This document shows, piece after piece, positions 11,461-25,100 of a DNA stretch of 64,000 nucleotides. The DNA is from Botryosphaeria dothidea (Eukaryota; Ascomycota; Dothideomycetes; Botryosphaeriales; Botryosphaeriaceae). Location: positions 620,001-684,000 of the forward strand of contig WWBZ02000082.1 in assembly GCA_011503125.2 (NCBI GenBank). The letters run 5' to 3'. The notes beneath the pieces were generated by a model, which was not told the DNA's origin, searched no databases, and saw nothing but the letters and a program-made list of their open reading frames with translations. Each line of letters starts with the position of its first letter. The first letter of the stretch is position 1. A program made the position numbers and the translations under genes.

Positions 11461-13558
11461 GCGTCTCGTTTCTCTCGGATATGTGGCACTGCGGTGGGAC
11501 ACGGCTTTCTTGAACGATCCGGCGTCAAAAAGATGTAGCTGGATTTCATCAAAAAACAAATCGAAATTCCCATACTGCATAGGCCCCAAAAACCCCACGC
11601 AAGATCCAACGTTTTGAGCCGTGAATTGTCGGATTACACGGGACCTATGAATAATGGGAGGAGGGAAAGGATTGGCTACGGAAGAGCAAACGGGGGCGTT
11701 TCTTTTGTGGCCACAGTTCACTTTGAGCTTTTGATAGACTATAACAGTCTACTCGGAATGAAAAAGCTTGCTGCCGTCAAAATACCGGGATGAAGGCTCT
11801 GAGGTGCTCTGCTATTGCTGCAATGCCGGCCATGTCGTGAGCAGATAAAAAGTATATGAATTTTTGGTGCGATAAGTATGCTAACAACCTAGGTTGTAAA
11901 TCTCCCAAAGGATCTCTCCCGCGCCGAGTCTGCCGCCTCGCGCGTTTCTTATCGACGTGGCAGGTATACAATACTGCTAGGACAGGTTCAGACTTCCTCC
12001 CGCGCCTCCACTTCCAAACGACGATGACTCGCTCGCACACATATGCTCCCAGGGGATCCTCATTGGGCCCCGTTCCCGCCCTTCAATTGCATCACCGTTC
12101 GGCCGACACTTCCACACGTGCAAACAAAAATCCTCAGAAAAAGAATTCACCGCTCGTCGATCGCATACCCACTTTGTTCCCTGCCGCATGACTGAATGCT
12201 GTCATTCCCCGTTGACGGTCCGCTGCGGGCATTTCTTTTTGCCCTGGTTGCTCTACTCTCACCCCACATCACGCCGCCGGGAGGAGAGAAGCACATGCGC
12301 GCGCGCGCAAGCCCTGAGGCGAATGTCGGTCTGTCTGGAAAGAGAGGGCCTTGCAGGGTCTCTCTCGAAGGGCGCGTTGGCACTCTTTCCGACGCCCTTT
12401 TGACACTTCCTATCTGCCGATGTTGCACAATGTAAGTAGTGAGGCGTCTAACGTCGAGGAATGCGAACCGTAACACTTCATCGGCATAGAAGAGGTCCCG
12501 ATCGGAGGGTGATACACGAATTATAGTAGCAATCGAAGCAATTCCTGTCATCAAAGTTCATTGAAAGCGGAAATTCAGCATTGAATTCATAACAGGGCGA
12601 ACAGCGAAAGTTTAATGCTTGTCTTCCTCTCCTCCCCCGCGTTCCTCCTCTCCTTTTTTTTTTTGTTTCTCTTGGAGTGTTTCCTTCTGCACGCCATCGG
12701 AAGGCAAACGGATAACGGCGCGAAGTTGACGCTACCGCTGCCGCAGCGGGGGCGCCCAGCACTCTATTGTCGCTAATCCGCGCCGCCCCTCGTCCAAACT
12801 CTTATCGCCAGCATCTCCTTCCGTACACCAGCACGATTCAAGCCCCCGCAATCTGGGGGGAAGATCTTTACCACGGTTGCTCACACAAGATGCATAACAC
12901 TAGGGGCTCTTAAAGCTTTGAAACCCAAGAGAGATAGAGAGAGAGGTGGTGAACCAAAGGAAAGCAGATGGAATCAGGGATATCCAAAAGGAGAATAAAA
13001 GGTCCAGAGTCTATTAATCCGCACGGCCGTAATACGGTACAAACAAACAAGACGGTGCGCGAAAAGGCGCACATACAAAAAGGAAAAAAAAAGTAGAATT
13101 CATGCAAAAGCAGACATGCAATACCATGCCCTCTGTCTCAATTCCCCCCCAACGACCCAAAAACCCCTCGCGCGACGAGTAAATATGAGTATCAAAATCC
13201 CATTCACACACACGAAAAAGGGTAATGAAAAAAGAAGGGGGTGCAGTCTGTGTATGTTGTTTTGAGCGGAGCCAATGGGATGATTGCGGAGAAAGGGAAT
13301 CTGGAGAAAGTTCCGAGGGTCAAATGAGGATTCGCAGATGATGTGCGGGAGTGAGTTGCGAACGGTGGGGAAGGAGAGGAAGCTGGAAGCTTGTGGATGC
13401 AAGGAAAGGGTTGAGTGACGCCATCGCGGGGCGCGGACGCGCGACTCAACCTAAATTGACCGGCCAGGGCGCCACCTTGATACGCCAACCCCCCAATCGA
13501 ATTGAATAGGATCAATGCATCTATCTGCAGCTGGGCTCTCAACACAATCCAAGCGATC
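11461..13558. other. Convergent intergenic region
   Basis: This 2.1-kb region lies between the 3' ends of eL27 and the CAP20-like gene. It contains T/A homopolymers (about 12653-12664), a (GC)n stretch near 12299-12308 and Ser/Pro-like chance frames. No supported gene. Confidence 0.45.
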
Positions 13559-14208
13559 TCAGTTGTTGGCCTTCTCGTGCACAAACTTCTTCGCCTCCTC
13601 CTTCTTGGGGCCCAGGTAGTCGGCAATAATCTGCAGCACGTCGGCGGTGATCTTGAGCTCGGTGCTGATAACAGCCTTCGCAGTGGTGATGATGCCGTTG
13701 CCGCCCGTCTTCTGGTACTCATCGTTGTACGTGCTGAAGAGGTAGTCCCGACCCTGGCCAGCGACGCGCAGCGGGAAGTAAGCAACCTCGACGACCTTGC
13801 CCTTTATGGTCGATGTGTTCTCCTTGACGATGGGGAAGCGCTTTTCAACCTCGCTGAGCCCATTGTCGGCCAAGCTGTCGGCGCGCTGGACGTATGGTGC
13901 GACGTAGCCGTAGGGCTTGGACAGGTAGGGGACAATGGGCTTGCCGAAGCGGTCGTAGGCTGCGGTGCTGAGATCCAGCGACTTCTGGCCATACGGGTTC
14001 GACTTGTAGGTGCTGATGAGATCCGAGACGACGGGGTAGGAGGACAGATGCTGCGTCTGGAGCGTTAGATTCACGTTGCCAAGTCATAGCGGTGTGTTCC
14101 TGGGGATTGTAGGGCCGTTGAGGAGCTTACAGAGACGAAGTGCGAGGAAGGCTTCTCGCCGTTGGTCAAGGGCTCGCCCATTTTTGCGTTGGTTTCAGCG
14201 TGGGGCAT
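13559..14208 (-). CDS. CAP20: CAP20/perilipin-like lipid droplet protein, 191 aa
   Basis: Two exons: 14208-14131 and 14056-13559. The 74-bp intron is phase 0 (GTAAGC/CCAG) and joins ...KPSSHFVS to TQHLSSYPVVSDLISTYKSN. The motif SSYPVVSD....YKSNPYGQKS and the later YLSKPYGYVAPYVQRADSLAD segment with PIVKE are typical of fungal CAP20, a perilipin-family protein first described as an appressorium-induced pathogenicity factor of Colletotrichum and related to Metarhizium MPL1. These proteins coat lipid droplets and influence lipid turnover and turgor; the family also occurs in non-pathogens, so the gene does not by itself mark a pathogen. The length fits (about 180-200 aa). A second Met at residue 10 is a possible alternative start. 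No signal peptide is seen. Confidence 0.88.
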
Positions 14209-15765
14209 AGGTTTTCTGCGCGACGATGTGCTGTCAGTAGCTGAGCTAGCAGAGAGGGGCAGCTGCCGGGATTGTGGCGAGGGCAAACGCACCGAATTGA
14301 AGAGGTTGACGGCAGCAGCAGTCGTACTGTGTTATCAGGAAGGCGGCAATGCGGTGCGAGATATCTGGCAGCAGCAGGCGGGATCGTCAGTTTTTTGGAA
14401 TGACGAGCACATTCCACAATCCGAGTACTTACAGAGTTTGTCGCGCGCGGCACGGCAGGAGAGTGGTGGAGTATTGGAAGCTGCGCGAGACAGAGAAAGG
14501 GGGGGAAGTGTGGCTGTTTGTGTGGAGGATGAGTGGGAGAGTGTTGGGCGATGGTGGACAGAGAAATGGTAGAAAGCTTGTGAACTGGGCTCGCCCTGCC
14601 AGCGTGGGCATGGGCGTGGGCATTGGCAGTGTCGTCGAATTCACATGTGAAAGGCGCACGGACGCGTTACGTAGGGGCGCGCCATATCATCCCCAAGCGA
14701 CGGGCGATAAGGCGCGACGTTTCCGGCCCACTCATCCCTCCTCAAAGCCTGCATGCCCTGATGTCGACCTGCCCGTGAGCGGCTTGAGCAGCAGAAGAGC
14801 CTGCTGCTGCCCATCATCCCAGCCCTGCTGCCCTGCCGCGCGGGCGGCCAATCCGCGGCCCAGCGCAGCGCGGAAGCAGGAAGCGTGATGCCGGCGTGAG
14901 CCAGCCAGCCAGCAGGCAAGCAAGCACCGTCGTCGCCATCTCAAGAGGAAGCTGCCCCGTCCATGTGCTCGCAGCTGCTAGCGACCAAGCCAATGCTCCT
15001 CCAGCCGGTGCCCACCGTCGCCGCCGCCGCCGCTGTCCAGTGCTTCCGTTATTGCCCGCGGCCGACTTTTCCTCGTGTCTCGCGCACCGTGGAGCGGTCC
15101 GGTGCGGTGCAAGGTCTCACAGTGTCATGTCACTTCACGCTCATCAGCTCATCCAGCCTGGAGCCCTGGGGCCCCTCGGCCTGGCACCGACAATGGGGTT
15201 CTGCCCGCCAGCAACCGCCCGCATCGGTTCAAATAGGGCTGCCGATTATGCGTGTCTGCGTCAACGGGCTCACGCCTGCCGGGCCGGAGAAAACGAGGGA
15301 GAACGCAGATTGCAGGTCTGGCGCAGTTGGTGGGGTGCTGCTCCCGGTCCTGGCTGGGCGGCCCGTGGCGAGAGGGAAGTTGTTGCCTGCGCTGCGCGTG
15401 CGCGTGGGCGTCTGACATGTGAATTCGTCCGTGTGCGCGAGCTCTGGCGGATCTCGAAGCTACTTCCCTGCTGCTGTGATCGCCTGCGCTGCCGCTCCAC
15501 TCTCTCCTCTGCGCATCGTCGTCTCGCACTCGCCGAGAACGAGATCTCCTCCGACGCTCCCAGCAACTGTCTCCCCCACACCTGCGCTCTGCTGGGTGAC
15601 GGCAAAGTCTGTTAAAATTAGGTGCTCTGAAGCATGTGCAGCAGCCCTAACAGGGTCAAACACGCGCTGATGCCGACGCCCGTCTCCGCCGGGCGAACTG
15701 CATCTCTCCCAGGCAGACTTCGCAGAGGTGCGCGCGGACTGTCGGCATCGTCAGCAGCAGCAACG

Positions 15766-15807
<42 letters not shown>

Positions 15808-18800
15808 TGAAAAAGAGCATGCAGTCAGTCATGCCGCTGCCTACATACAGCTCCACTACCAGTCCTCCGTTGCCTCCAGGAGCTGTCGCAGAGCAGCATG
15901 AACGCACGCACAGTCTAGGCTGCAGCGAGTCCAGAGCGCGCCATTGGAGCCTCGCCAATTATTTTCAATCAAGCGTGCAGCATCTGCTACGCCGCAGTGC
16001 AGCAAGCAACGCATCAACTGCCGCCTCTCCGCCAACCCAATCCCAGACCTCTCCTCTTCCCTGTCTTCCGCGTCTTCCCCACTTAACCCTCCATCTTATT
16101 TCTCCAGGTATCTGCCCATGTTGGTTTGACCTGCAGTGACTTTTCACGTGCATTGCCGCCGCACAACGTCCCAACATGGGACATAGTCGACGTTTGATAT
16201 CGCGACCGTCGCCAGCCCGCGCGGCTCGACGATCCCAGGCTGATCCCGTCCATTCCGCTCCTTGTTCCGCAGGGCACCCCCAGACTGCATACGCGAGGCG
16301 AAGCGAAGGAGCCGTGAACGGGTCGCCAACGAACGGCACAGGGACGGGGATCCCAGCCCCGCTGCTCAACATCACAGCCTCTGGACCCGCATCGCTGGGG
16401 CGGACAACAAACTTGTCGTATCGCTGATGGACCTGCACACCAACACCGTTGGACTAGCTTCAACGCGCTGGTCTCATCCATTCCCCTCTCGTGGCGCTCC
16501 AGTCCGTCCATGCGGCGCTGGTCGCGAGCTTATTTCTGGACCCTGAAGAATCAAAAGCCTCTTATCATGCGGCGGTTCAACAGAAAAAGGAAAAGGAAAA
16601 AGAAAAGGACATGGAAAATCCGAAGATGCGTTGAACGAACTGTGGGCAATTGGTTGGAATGGCTAAATGGATTTGGACTGGGAGGCAAACAATTGGCCCC
16701 GCGATAAGGGCAATCCAGCACGCCATATGGCGATGCTCGATACTTCTTCCTCCCGCGTCTCCCCGCACACGTTCTGGTAGGCACGCGATAGCCGGATTTC
16801 CGGACGGATGGCCGGCCTCCCTTTTCTCGTGCGCGCTCTAAACGCTGCTCTGCCCATCCTCACCCTCTTTCGCCCTACCCAGCCCTGATCGTCGATCCGC
16901 ATGCCCCTTCCTTTCACCAACCAAACGCCCGGCCTGTCCGTTGCGAGTCCCTGGCTTCTGTTCGAATCCTTCGGCTCCATGTCGTGCTACCCAGTAAACT
17001 TTTTGCCTAGGCCGCAAACCGCTCCTCCGCTCGGGACTCGACGCACTTCCTCCGTCATGCCGACGTGGTGTTGTTTCAACCTTTTCCCGAGTACTACTTC
17101 GGCTACCAGTCAAAGTCGCACCGCAGATCTGCCCGACGGCTCACTGCATATATTACGCCATGGAGATCAACTGCGCCTTTTTTCATCCTCTCTTCTTGCC
17201 CTCTACTCGTCTCACGATATCTTCCATTATTGCATCTGCTTCCCCATCGTTCATTCGGCGGCTGTGACGTACTTGATTACCCTAAGGAGCGGGAAAAAAC
17301 TGGGGAAGGCCAGCTAGGTAAGCTCACATGCTGCAAGCTGGATGTTGCACGTAAAAGGAAGAAAAGAAAAGAGAGGCAGTCGGCAGCTGTGAGTGGCTAT
17401 CAGCAGGGTTGAACCAACAAACCCCACCGGAGCCCCGCTACTTTCCATAGCATTATTGTGAAGCCTCGTCTTTACGCCCATTTTCCACTACCCGCTCTTT
17501 CCTTCTCCACAGCACCGGGCCCCTTTGAGCCCTGTATTCCGCGGAGAAAAAAAAAAAAGAATCATTCCATGAAGGTGGAACTTGTTCTCCGCTTCCAAGC
17601 AATCCTTGCCTGCATGCAGTTTCGGAAAGTAAGCTTGCGAGCTTCCGAAGCCGGGCGGAACGTGGAACAATTGGAGTAGATCAGGGCGATTGCTGCACCC
17701 CGGTCTCTCGGGTAGCGGGGAAGGGGGAGGGAAAAGACGGAAGGGCGGACTGACGAAGGAAAGTTTAAGAACGGTATCGATCGCGAAAAGGGAGGCGGGG
17801 AAGATGCAGGGCAAAAAGGTTAAAGACTAATAAGAAGAGGAAATTCTGCTGTCGACTCTATCGTGATGCAGTACGTTTTGAGTGATAACGTCCGATGCCT
17901 CGAAGCCATTTCCGGACGATAGTAGCTGGATGGAGAGAAGAGGCTGTGGGTTTGTCTGTTGGCGTCTTCCAAAGACTATTGACCGATACCGACTTGCGTC
18001 TCTGCCTCATGCGCGTTTGGATGGACAGGTGCCGATAGGCGCCGCAAGCGTTGCATTGCAGCGCCGTGAGCACATGCAATAGCACATGTGCCCAGACCGA
18101 CGCAGCCACGTTACTTTGTCCATTCGCCCATATTACGGCTGGGCGCCCTCGCTTCCTGCAGGCGGCTTTCATGACAGCATGGGCTGTCTGGTTTAAACAG
18201 CCCACGGCGTTGCCCCGAAGTCGAATAGTGTACGCGCACAAACTCGCTCGCATCTATCCAACCTACTTTTTCTAGCCCCAGCGAGCATTCCAGCACGCCT
18301 CATTGGCTCGTATCCGATTCCCAAAAGCAGGAAGTCCAATGGCATACAAGACACTACCAACTGGTTGGACCCAAAACAAAAGGCAGGCGGTCCCTTGGAT
18401 GAGCACGCGTATAAGCAAAGCCCGGGGATCTCGGTAAAAAGAGCCGGCAGAGGCGCGTTGGCATCATCCGATGGGATACCAATTATCTTCTTTACTTTTC
18501 CCTCTCCGTCCTCGCGGAGCCATGTGGGAAAGAGGGTAATGCAAAGGAGGAATCTTGGCATTGCAGGGACAAGCGATGGGCGGGCGCCAGTGCACTTTCG
18601 AAAAGCCCCGTTAGGTCACTGTATTTATAGATCAGCTTTGATCGGGTATTAGTAATGCTCTCAGTGCGGTATATATGTTGCGTAACGAGACGGAGAACAA
18701 GGAGCCTTCTTGGAACGAAGAGTGCTGAAACCCCCCCCCAGAGAATTGAAGCTATTGAATGTAGGATTGAGCCGACATAACAAGGCAAGCATGTGAATAT

Positions 18801-19371
18801 GTGGTTGAGCTCTGAGCCGCGATATGCTTCAACGAGCGGCTCGCGAACGGTTACCTTAACAGGCAGGTCAACCGCGGAGGCTCAAGAACTCGTATGATAG
18901 AAAGCGAAGATACTATCGCAAGAAACGGAGCAGCGGTGAAGAATGAAAGGATCACGTGGGATTGCGCAGACTGAGTAGGCATTCTACAGCCGTTTCTTGG
19001 GCATCTCCAACCAACTCATCTTGTAATCATACAGCGTTTCCCTCGTCCAACTTCTCGAAAGGGAAACGAGGGTATGAATAAAGGAAGAAAATTAAAGTCC
19101 AAATAATGCCCAAATTACAATAGCCTCGAAGAAGTCTGCAGCTCAAGAACGAAATGATATCAAAATCCAAAATGCACCCACCAACCAGAGACGCCCCATT
19201 TTCCTGTTTCCGTTCATCGCCATTGAGAAGCCTTGTCCAAAACTAGTTCATTTCCAGAAGAAAGTAGACGAGCGGGGTCATTAAAGGCGCCATTTACTCC
19301 GAGACGCCGCGCCATATGGGAGGATATTCTGAACCAGAGAGCACCACTGCGCAAAAGCCGTTGCAGCACAT
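14209..19371. other. 5.2-kb stretch with no recognised gene
   Basis: This lies between the start of the CAP20-like gene and the 3' end of RAD21, so it holds the CAP20 promoter. The part to about 16.5 kb is GC-rich with GCC/CAG-type simple sequence; the rest is mixed. Frames of up to 239 codons (14896-15615 +) are biased by composition and lack motifs. A 9-bp inverted repeat (CGTTTCCCT, 19035-19043 with 19060-19068) lies about 300 bp beyond the RAD21 stop. A non-coding transcript or a fast-evolving small gene cannot be excluded. Confidence 0.4.
15766..15807. repeat. (ACA)14 microsatellite
   Basis: Fourteen uninterrupted ACA/CAA units directly after a short CAG run (15752-15760). It lies in the gene-free stretch upstream of the CAP20-like gene and is likely length-polymorphic. 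Confidence 0.95.
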
Positions 19372-21281
19372 TTACGCGGCGGCAATGGCTCCCTGCTGTG
19401 TCTGACTGGCGATTTCACCTCCGGCACTCTGCTCGGCCCAGTCACCCCAAAGACCACGCTTCGCGCGAACACGAATGGAAGCGCCTAGTTCGTCAGTCCG
19501 CTGCTCAACCTTGACTGCATCCTTGGTCGCCAGGACAAGGCACTCGAAGAACATCTTGGTCGCATCAGCTTTGGTTGTGGTGGCCTCAGGGAGCATGTCC
19601 TGAAAGAGCACGCTGCTCTTCTGGCGCGCACCCGGAGAAGTCTCGGCCTCAGGACCAAACTTCTCGCGAAGAATGTGAACGGCGTGGCGTGTGCCCACAG
19701 AGATAGGGCCCGCATCCTCTGGGTGTAGCAGAGGTGCAGTTGTGTCGTCGAAGTTATCACCAGGGAGCGGAGATATGGCCTGATCATCTTCATCTTCAGG
19801 AACCGGTTCAATCGAGGCGGTGCGCTCACGGACGGGTCCATGGCCAAGCTCCTCCTCCTGGCCCAGGTTCAGAGTTGTGTCCCCGCCAACATCAAGACCA
19901 GCGCCTGCGCTGAGATCAAAGCCAGATTCGTCGGGTATCTCGAGTTGCGGAGCACCACCCTCCTGACCCTGCTCCACGCCCTCGATCTCGGCAACAGCGC
20001 CACGCTTACGCTTTAGTTCTCCAGAGCGGCGGACGACCTCGAGAGAAAGGATGCCGCGAAGCTCCGGGGCCCAGCCTTGGCTGCGTCCTTCGCCAAGGAT
20101 GCTGGACACAAAACCTCCGCTCTTTTGCATGTTCATGAGAGCAAGAAGCATCGGGTCGCGGGGAAGGAACTCCGGCTGCTTAAGGATCTTGGTGTGGTCA
20201 TTCATCTGAGCCTTGAACTGAGACTGGGAGAACTCGGTGTCGGCGTCGGCCTGCAGGATCTTGCGTCTCTTGACACGCTGGGGAGCCGTGATAAATTCCT
20301 CTTCAGGCTCGACCACAGAGGCCTCCTGATCAAAGTGGAAGGTCTCCTCGAGCTCCCTTGCGACGCTAGAGCGGGCAGAAGAGAGAGGAGAGGCGCTCTC
20401 ACGGCGGCGTTCCTCGGCTGGCTGCTCTTCTTCGATCGGAGTGGGAGCACGGGGCTGGTCCTCGTCGGCGGACGGCGCGTCATCCATTCCACCCATGGCA
20501 ATGTCATCGTCTCCGATGGAAGGTCTCCGGCCGAGGTCAGTGGTAGGCATGAAAGAGTCCTCGCCGATATCTAGTTCAAGTCCATCGTCTTCAAGCGGCT
20601 TCGGGCTAGGTGCGACTTCCTCCGAAGCGGGTCTGGGGAGAGGGGCATCACGACCAACTTCAATACTGCGGTCCATGGTGATGTCCGGACCTTCGCTGAT
20701 ATCCAAGTACAGGTCGTCGTCGCCCAGCTGCAGAGTTTCTTGGGCCTGACGCTCTTGGGTATCCAGGAGGTACTGGCTAGGCGGATCCAGAAGAGTGGGG
20801 TCGCGACGGCCAGTCTCAATCTCGGGCTCCTGAGAGAGCAGTAGTGAAGGATCGGGCATAGGCGCAAGCAGGTCAAGCTCGGTCAGGACATCGGGAAGAG
20901 TCAAAGAGGCCGGGTTCACGGCTTGAGCCTGGTTGGGAGGCAGATCGACGTTACCGGGGCGAAAAGCCTGCAACCAAGTTAGATTTGTGGCATCAGACGT
21001 CGGACACGCAAACCTACCAGCTTGATCTTCATGAGAGCCTCGTTGCAGTCGTCGAGCAGGTAGCGGGCCTTCCTGCTGTAAATCCTCACGACACCCAGCA
21101 GCAGCTGACCGCTCAGACGGAGGGCCATTGGGGCCTGGCCTTGGTCGACAATAGCATGGACGCTGGTCTCAATGTTGGACTGCAGAATGTTGCTCTTGGA
21201 GAGCTTGCGCTCGAGGTTGGCGGCAAGCCAGACACGAGCGAGCGGCCCGGTCTTGGACAGGAGAGTCTCAGAGTAGAACAT
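19372..21281 (-). CDS. RAD21: Cohesin kleisin subunit Rad21/Scc1, 619 aa
   Basis: Two exons: 21281-21018 and 20967-19372, joined in phase 0 through a 50-bp intron (GTAGGT/GCAG). The N-terminus MFYSETLLSKTGPLARVWLA..., followed by ERKLSKSNI, LRLSGQLLLGVVRIYSRKA and YLLDDCNEALMKIKLAFRPG, is the Rad21/Rec8 N-terminal domain that binds the Smc3 head. The middle is acidic and disordered. The C-terminus has a winged-helix-like segment (MFFECLVLATKDAVKVEQ) that contacts Smc1. The protein closes the cohesin ring holding sister chromatids together. Residues 189-194 read SIEVGR, a good match to separase sites. Strong conservation of the first 88 residues favours mitotic Rad21 over meiotic Rec8. It is divergent from PMR1 with 900 bp between the starts. 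Confidence 0.95.
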
Positions 21282-22181
21282 GGCGACGCTATAGATTGGC
21301 GCGCGATCGGGTAGATGGCAGGTGGTGGGGTGGTAGCCCCGGCGGACGGGTAGGTACTCGCCGCGTTTGTTGTGAGGGTTGCGACGCGCCAGGCAACGCA
21401 GCGACCGGGGCGCGTTCGAGAAGCAACACGTGTCGCAGAGGACGAGCAGCAAAGACAATGGAGGCGCGGCGGTGTTGAGAGCAAGTGGAGGACGCGAAAG
21501 CAATGCGCTCCGGGCGGGGTGCGCACGGGTGGTGATGGGGGTGGTGGGATGGGGAGAGGTGGTGGTGGTGCGCGTGCGGCGGATGGCGGGAGCGAGCAAA
21601 CCTGGGTGGGTGCAGCTCGGGCGGAAATGCTGTGGCTGGAGAAGCTTGTCCCTGCCTGGCCTTATGTCATCCCGCGATCCGCGCGCCAAGCATGTCCGCC
21701 CACCACCCACGGCGGAGGCCCTCAGAGCCGCCGGGATCACAAAGAACACGGGGAACCCTGCGAGGTTTTGCGCACGTCGGAAATGGCAAGAGCGCATCGC
21801 GCACCCGGGCTTTTGTCTCGCCAGTCAGTCGCTCAGACATCGCAGCCGGCCGAGGTGTCGCAGGGTGCGGCTATTTCTGGCGGTGTTCGTACAGCAAGTA
21901 CGTACCACGCAGCTGGAGCCGGGCCAGGGCGGCGTGGAGCTAGGCCGGCACCCGCATGCAGGCGTCGGGGGCATCGATTCTCGATTTCTTAGAGTCCCGT
22001 CACAACAACAAGCATCGAACCCCAAGACTCCTGCGTCTGCCCGACTGCTGTCACTGCCGCCCATGATATCTCGGTCAAGATAGACTGCAATTCGCCCTTC
22101 CTCGCCGCTCCCGCGCCTCTGGTCCATTTCTTACCACGCGCACCTCGCTCGCCGTCGCCAGCTGGCCACGGCCATGCAACA
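21282..22181. other. RAD21-PMR1 divergent promoter region
   Basis: This 900-bp GC-rich region lies between two head-to-head starts. G-rich tracts occur at about 21530-21575 on the + strand. Frames here are composition artefacts. It must hold both promoters and 5' leaders. Confidence 0.5.
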
Positions 22182-25100
22182 ATGTCAAGAGGAGCTTCGC
22201 CCGCGCTTCCGCTCTACGCCCCACACGAGAATGCCTCGCTGCGACCGGTTTCGCCCAAGCTAGGCTCTGCTCCCTCCTCCAGACCCTCCTCGCGGAGGGG
22301 CCGCAACCCCGACCAGCCGGTACCACCCTTTCTACCTCCAAGCAAGACAGCCCCATTTGATGCTAACAAGTGTGCCACCGTATTCAGTCCATCACCTCCT
22401 CATTCTCCGTCCTGTCTCCCGACGACACCGCTGTGCAACTCGCGACCTCCTTGAAATCTGGCCTTTCGCCCTCTGAAGCCTCAGCCCGCATCCATGACCA
22501 TGGCCTCAACGAACTGCCCCACGAAGAGCCCGAGCCCCTCTGGCGCCGCTTTCTCAAGCAGTTTCAAGAAACCCTCATACTGCTGCTGCTGGGTTCGGCT
22601 GGTGTCTCCTTGATAATGGGCAACTATGACGATGCCATAAGCATTACCGCTGCTGTGACCATTGTAGTCTCGGTTGGCTTTGTTCAAGAGTACCGGTCAG
22701 AGAAGTCGTTAGAAGCTCTTAACCAACTGGTTCCACATTCCGCCCACGTTATCCGGTCCAACTTCCCTAGCTCCCCGCGCGGAGCTTCTCCGAGGATTGG
22801 TCACGAAAATGGTTCAGCCAACGTCCCGGCCGGTGCTGTTGAAGATACTACCGCTGCTCTTGAGGCCGCTGAAGGTGCTTCAATGACTATATCCGCAAGT
22901 CAGCTCGTGCCGGGTGATTTGGTGCTGTTCCATACGGGCGACCGAATTCCTGCAGATATCCGCATCACCCACGCGGCTGACCTCTCAATTGATGAATCAA
23001 ACTTGACTGGAGAAAACGAGCCTGTCTCGAAACGGCCAGACACACTTGACAAACTGTCGCGCGGGAATGGTTTTGCGTCTTCGACGCTGCAGGCGCCGTT
23101 TTATGCCTCTCCGGCTACCGGCACTGTCGGAGCCGACATCCGTCTGAACGATCAGATCAACATCGCCTTCATGGGCACGCTTGTCCGGTCTGGTTATGGG
23201 CAGGGGATCGTTATTGGCACCGGTGCGAACACGGAATTTGGTGCTATTTCGGCCTCGCTGCAAGAGATCGAGAGCCCGAGAACACCGCTCCAGCTGTCCA
23301 TGGACCGCCTTGGAAAGGACTTGAGCTATATGTCCTTCGCTGTCATCGCATTCATTATGCTGGTGGGCTTGTGGCGCGGCTGGGCGTTCCTCGACCTTTT
23401 TACAATCGGAGTTTCTTTGGCTGTTGCTGCTATTCCGGAAGGACTTCCGATTATCGTCACGGTCACCCTGGCCCTCGGTGTGCTCAGGATGTCCAAGAAA
23501 AACGCTATCGTTCGGAGGCTTCCGAGCGTCGAGACCCTGGGTTCGGTCAACGTAGTGTGCACCGACAAAACAGGTAAGACCTACAGCAACAGAAAATGGC
23601 ACACGTCATGCGACCCACAACACCGGAGGCTTACATTCTAACCTTATTACAGGAACTCTGACGACGAACCACATGACCGTTACGAAGCTTTGGCATTTTG
23701 AAGACAAAGAGCCTGTAGACGTTACGCGAAAGCGAGATTCAACCTCCCTGGATCCAGCAACACGGACAATCCTACGGATTGGAAATATCGTCAACCACGG
23801 TCGCCTGATCAGCCCTGCTGCTGCCTCAAACGCAACTGCAGCTGTCCTTTCATCAACCTTGGGTGGCGGCGATGACTCCTCTACTGCCAAAAGTCGGTGG
23901 GTCGGCCAGCCCACAGATGTCGCACTCCTTGATCTTTTGGACGAGTTTGGCGAGGACGACGTTCGCGAGAGGATCGGTGCACGGCTCAACGAGACCCCTT
24001 TCAGTTCAGAACGTAAATGGATGGGCTGCGTGATACAAGGGAATTCCGGCCCTGAAAGTGCAAGTGCACCTGATGTCGCGTACATCAAGGGCGCTTTGGA
24101 AAAGGTACTGGATCGGTGCGACAACTACATCACTGCTGAAGGCCGTGAACTTCCTCTGGATGATGCTAGGAGACGCGAGGCGATCAACGCTGCCGAAGAA
24201 ATGGCTCAGGATGGGCTGCGCGTTCTCGGTTTTGCAAGCGGAACCGTTCGCAGTTCCGGTGGCCTGAAGCCACCGCACAGGAACCGCAGCGGCAACACGA
24301 CTCCAGTTCTAGGTTCATCAACTGAAAAGGATGAAGACTTTTATCATGGGTTGTCTTTTGCTGGCCTTGTCGGCATGAACGATCCGCCCCGCAAAGGCGT
24401 CGATCGTTCAATTCGCCGACTCATGGCTGGAGGTGTCAAGGTCATTATGATCACCGGTGATGCCGAGACAACCGCTGTCGCGATTGGCAAGAAGTTGGGA
24501 ATGCCCATCAACCAGAACTCTTCTATTGGCCCATCGGTCCTTCGTGGTGATGAACTCGATCAGATGTCGGAGGCAGAACTATCCCAGGCAATCGCTACCA
24601 CGACTATCTTTGCCCGCACGAGCCCAGAGCACAAGATGAAGATTGTGCGAGCTCTACAGGCCCGTGGTGATGTCGTTGCTATGACCGGCGATGGCGTCAA
24701 TGATGCCCCAGCCCTGAAGAAGGCTGACATAGGTATCAGCATGGGCCAGCTTGGAACTGATGTTGCCAAAGAGGCAGCTGATATGATTCTCACCGATGAC
24801 GATTTCTCGACCATTCTTTCTGCCATCGAGGAAGGCAAGGGCATTTTCTACAACATCCAGAACTTTTTGACCTTCCAGCTCAGCACCAGTGCTGCTGCTT
24901 TGAGTCTTGTGCTCGTAAGCACGTTCCTTGGCTTCAAGAATCCGCTGAACGCCATGCAGATTCTTTGGATAAGTACGCATTCTGAACCTTGACTTAGTGA
25001 TCAAATATGTACTAACACACTTTACAGACATCCTCATGGACGGACCGCCTGCTCAATCTCTGGGAGTCGAACCTGTCGATCCCGCTGTGATGTCTCGGCC

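Noticed and set aside
14896..15615. 239-codon + frame in the GC-rich stretch
   Set aside because: Composition-driven, Arg/Cys/Ala-rich, no homology motif and no splice or promoter support.
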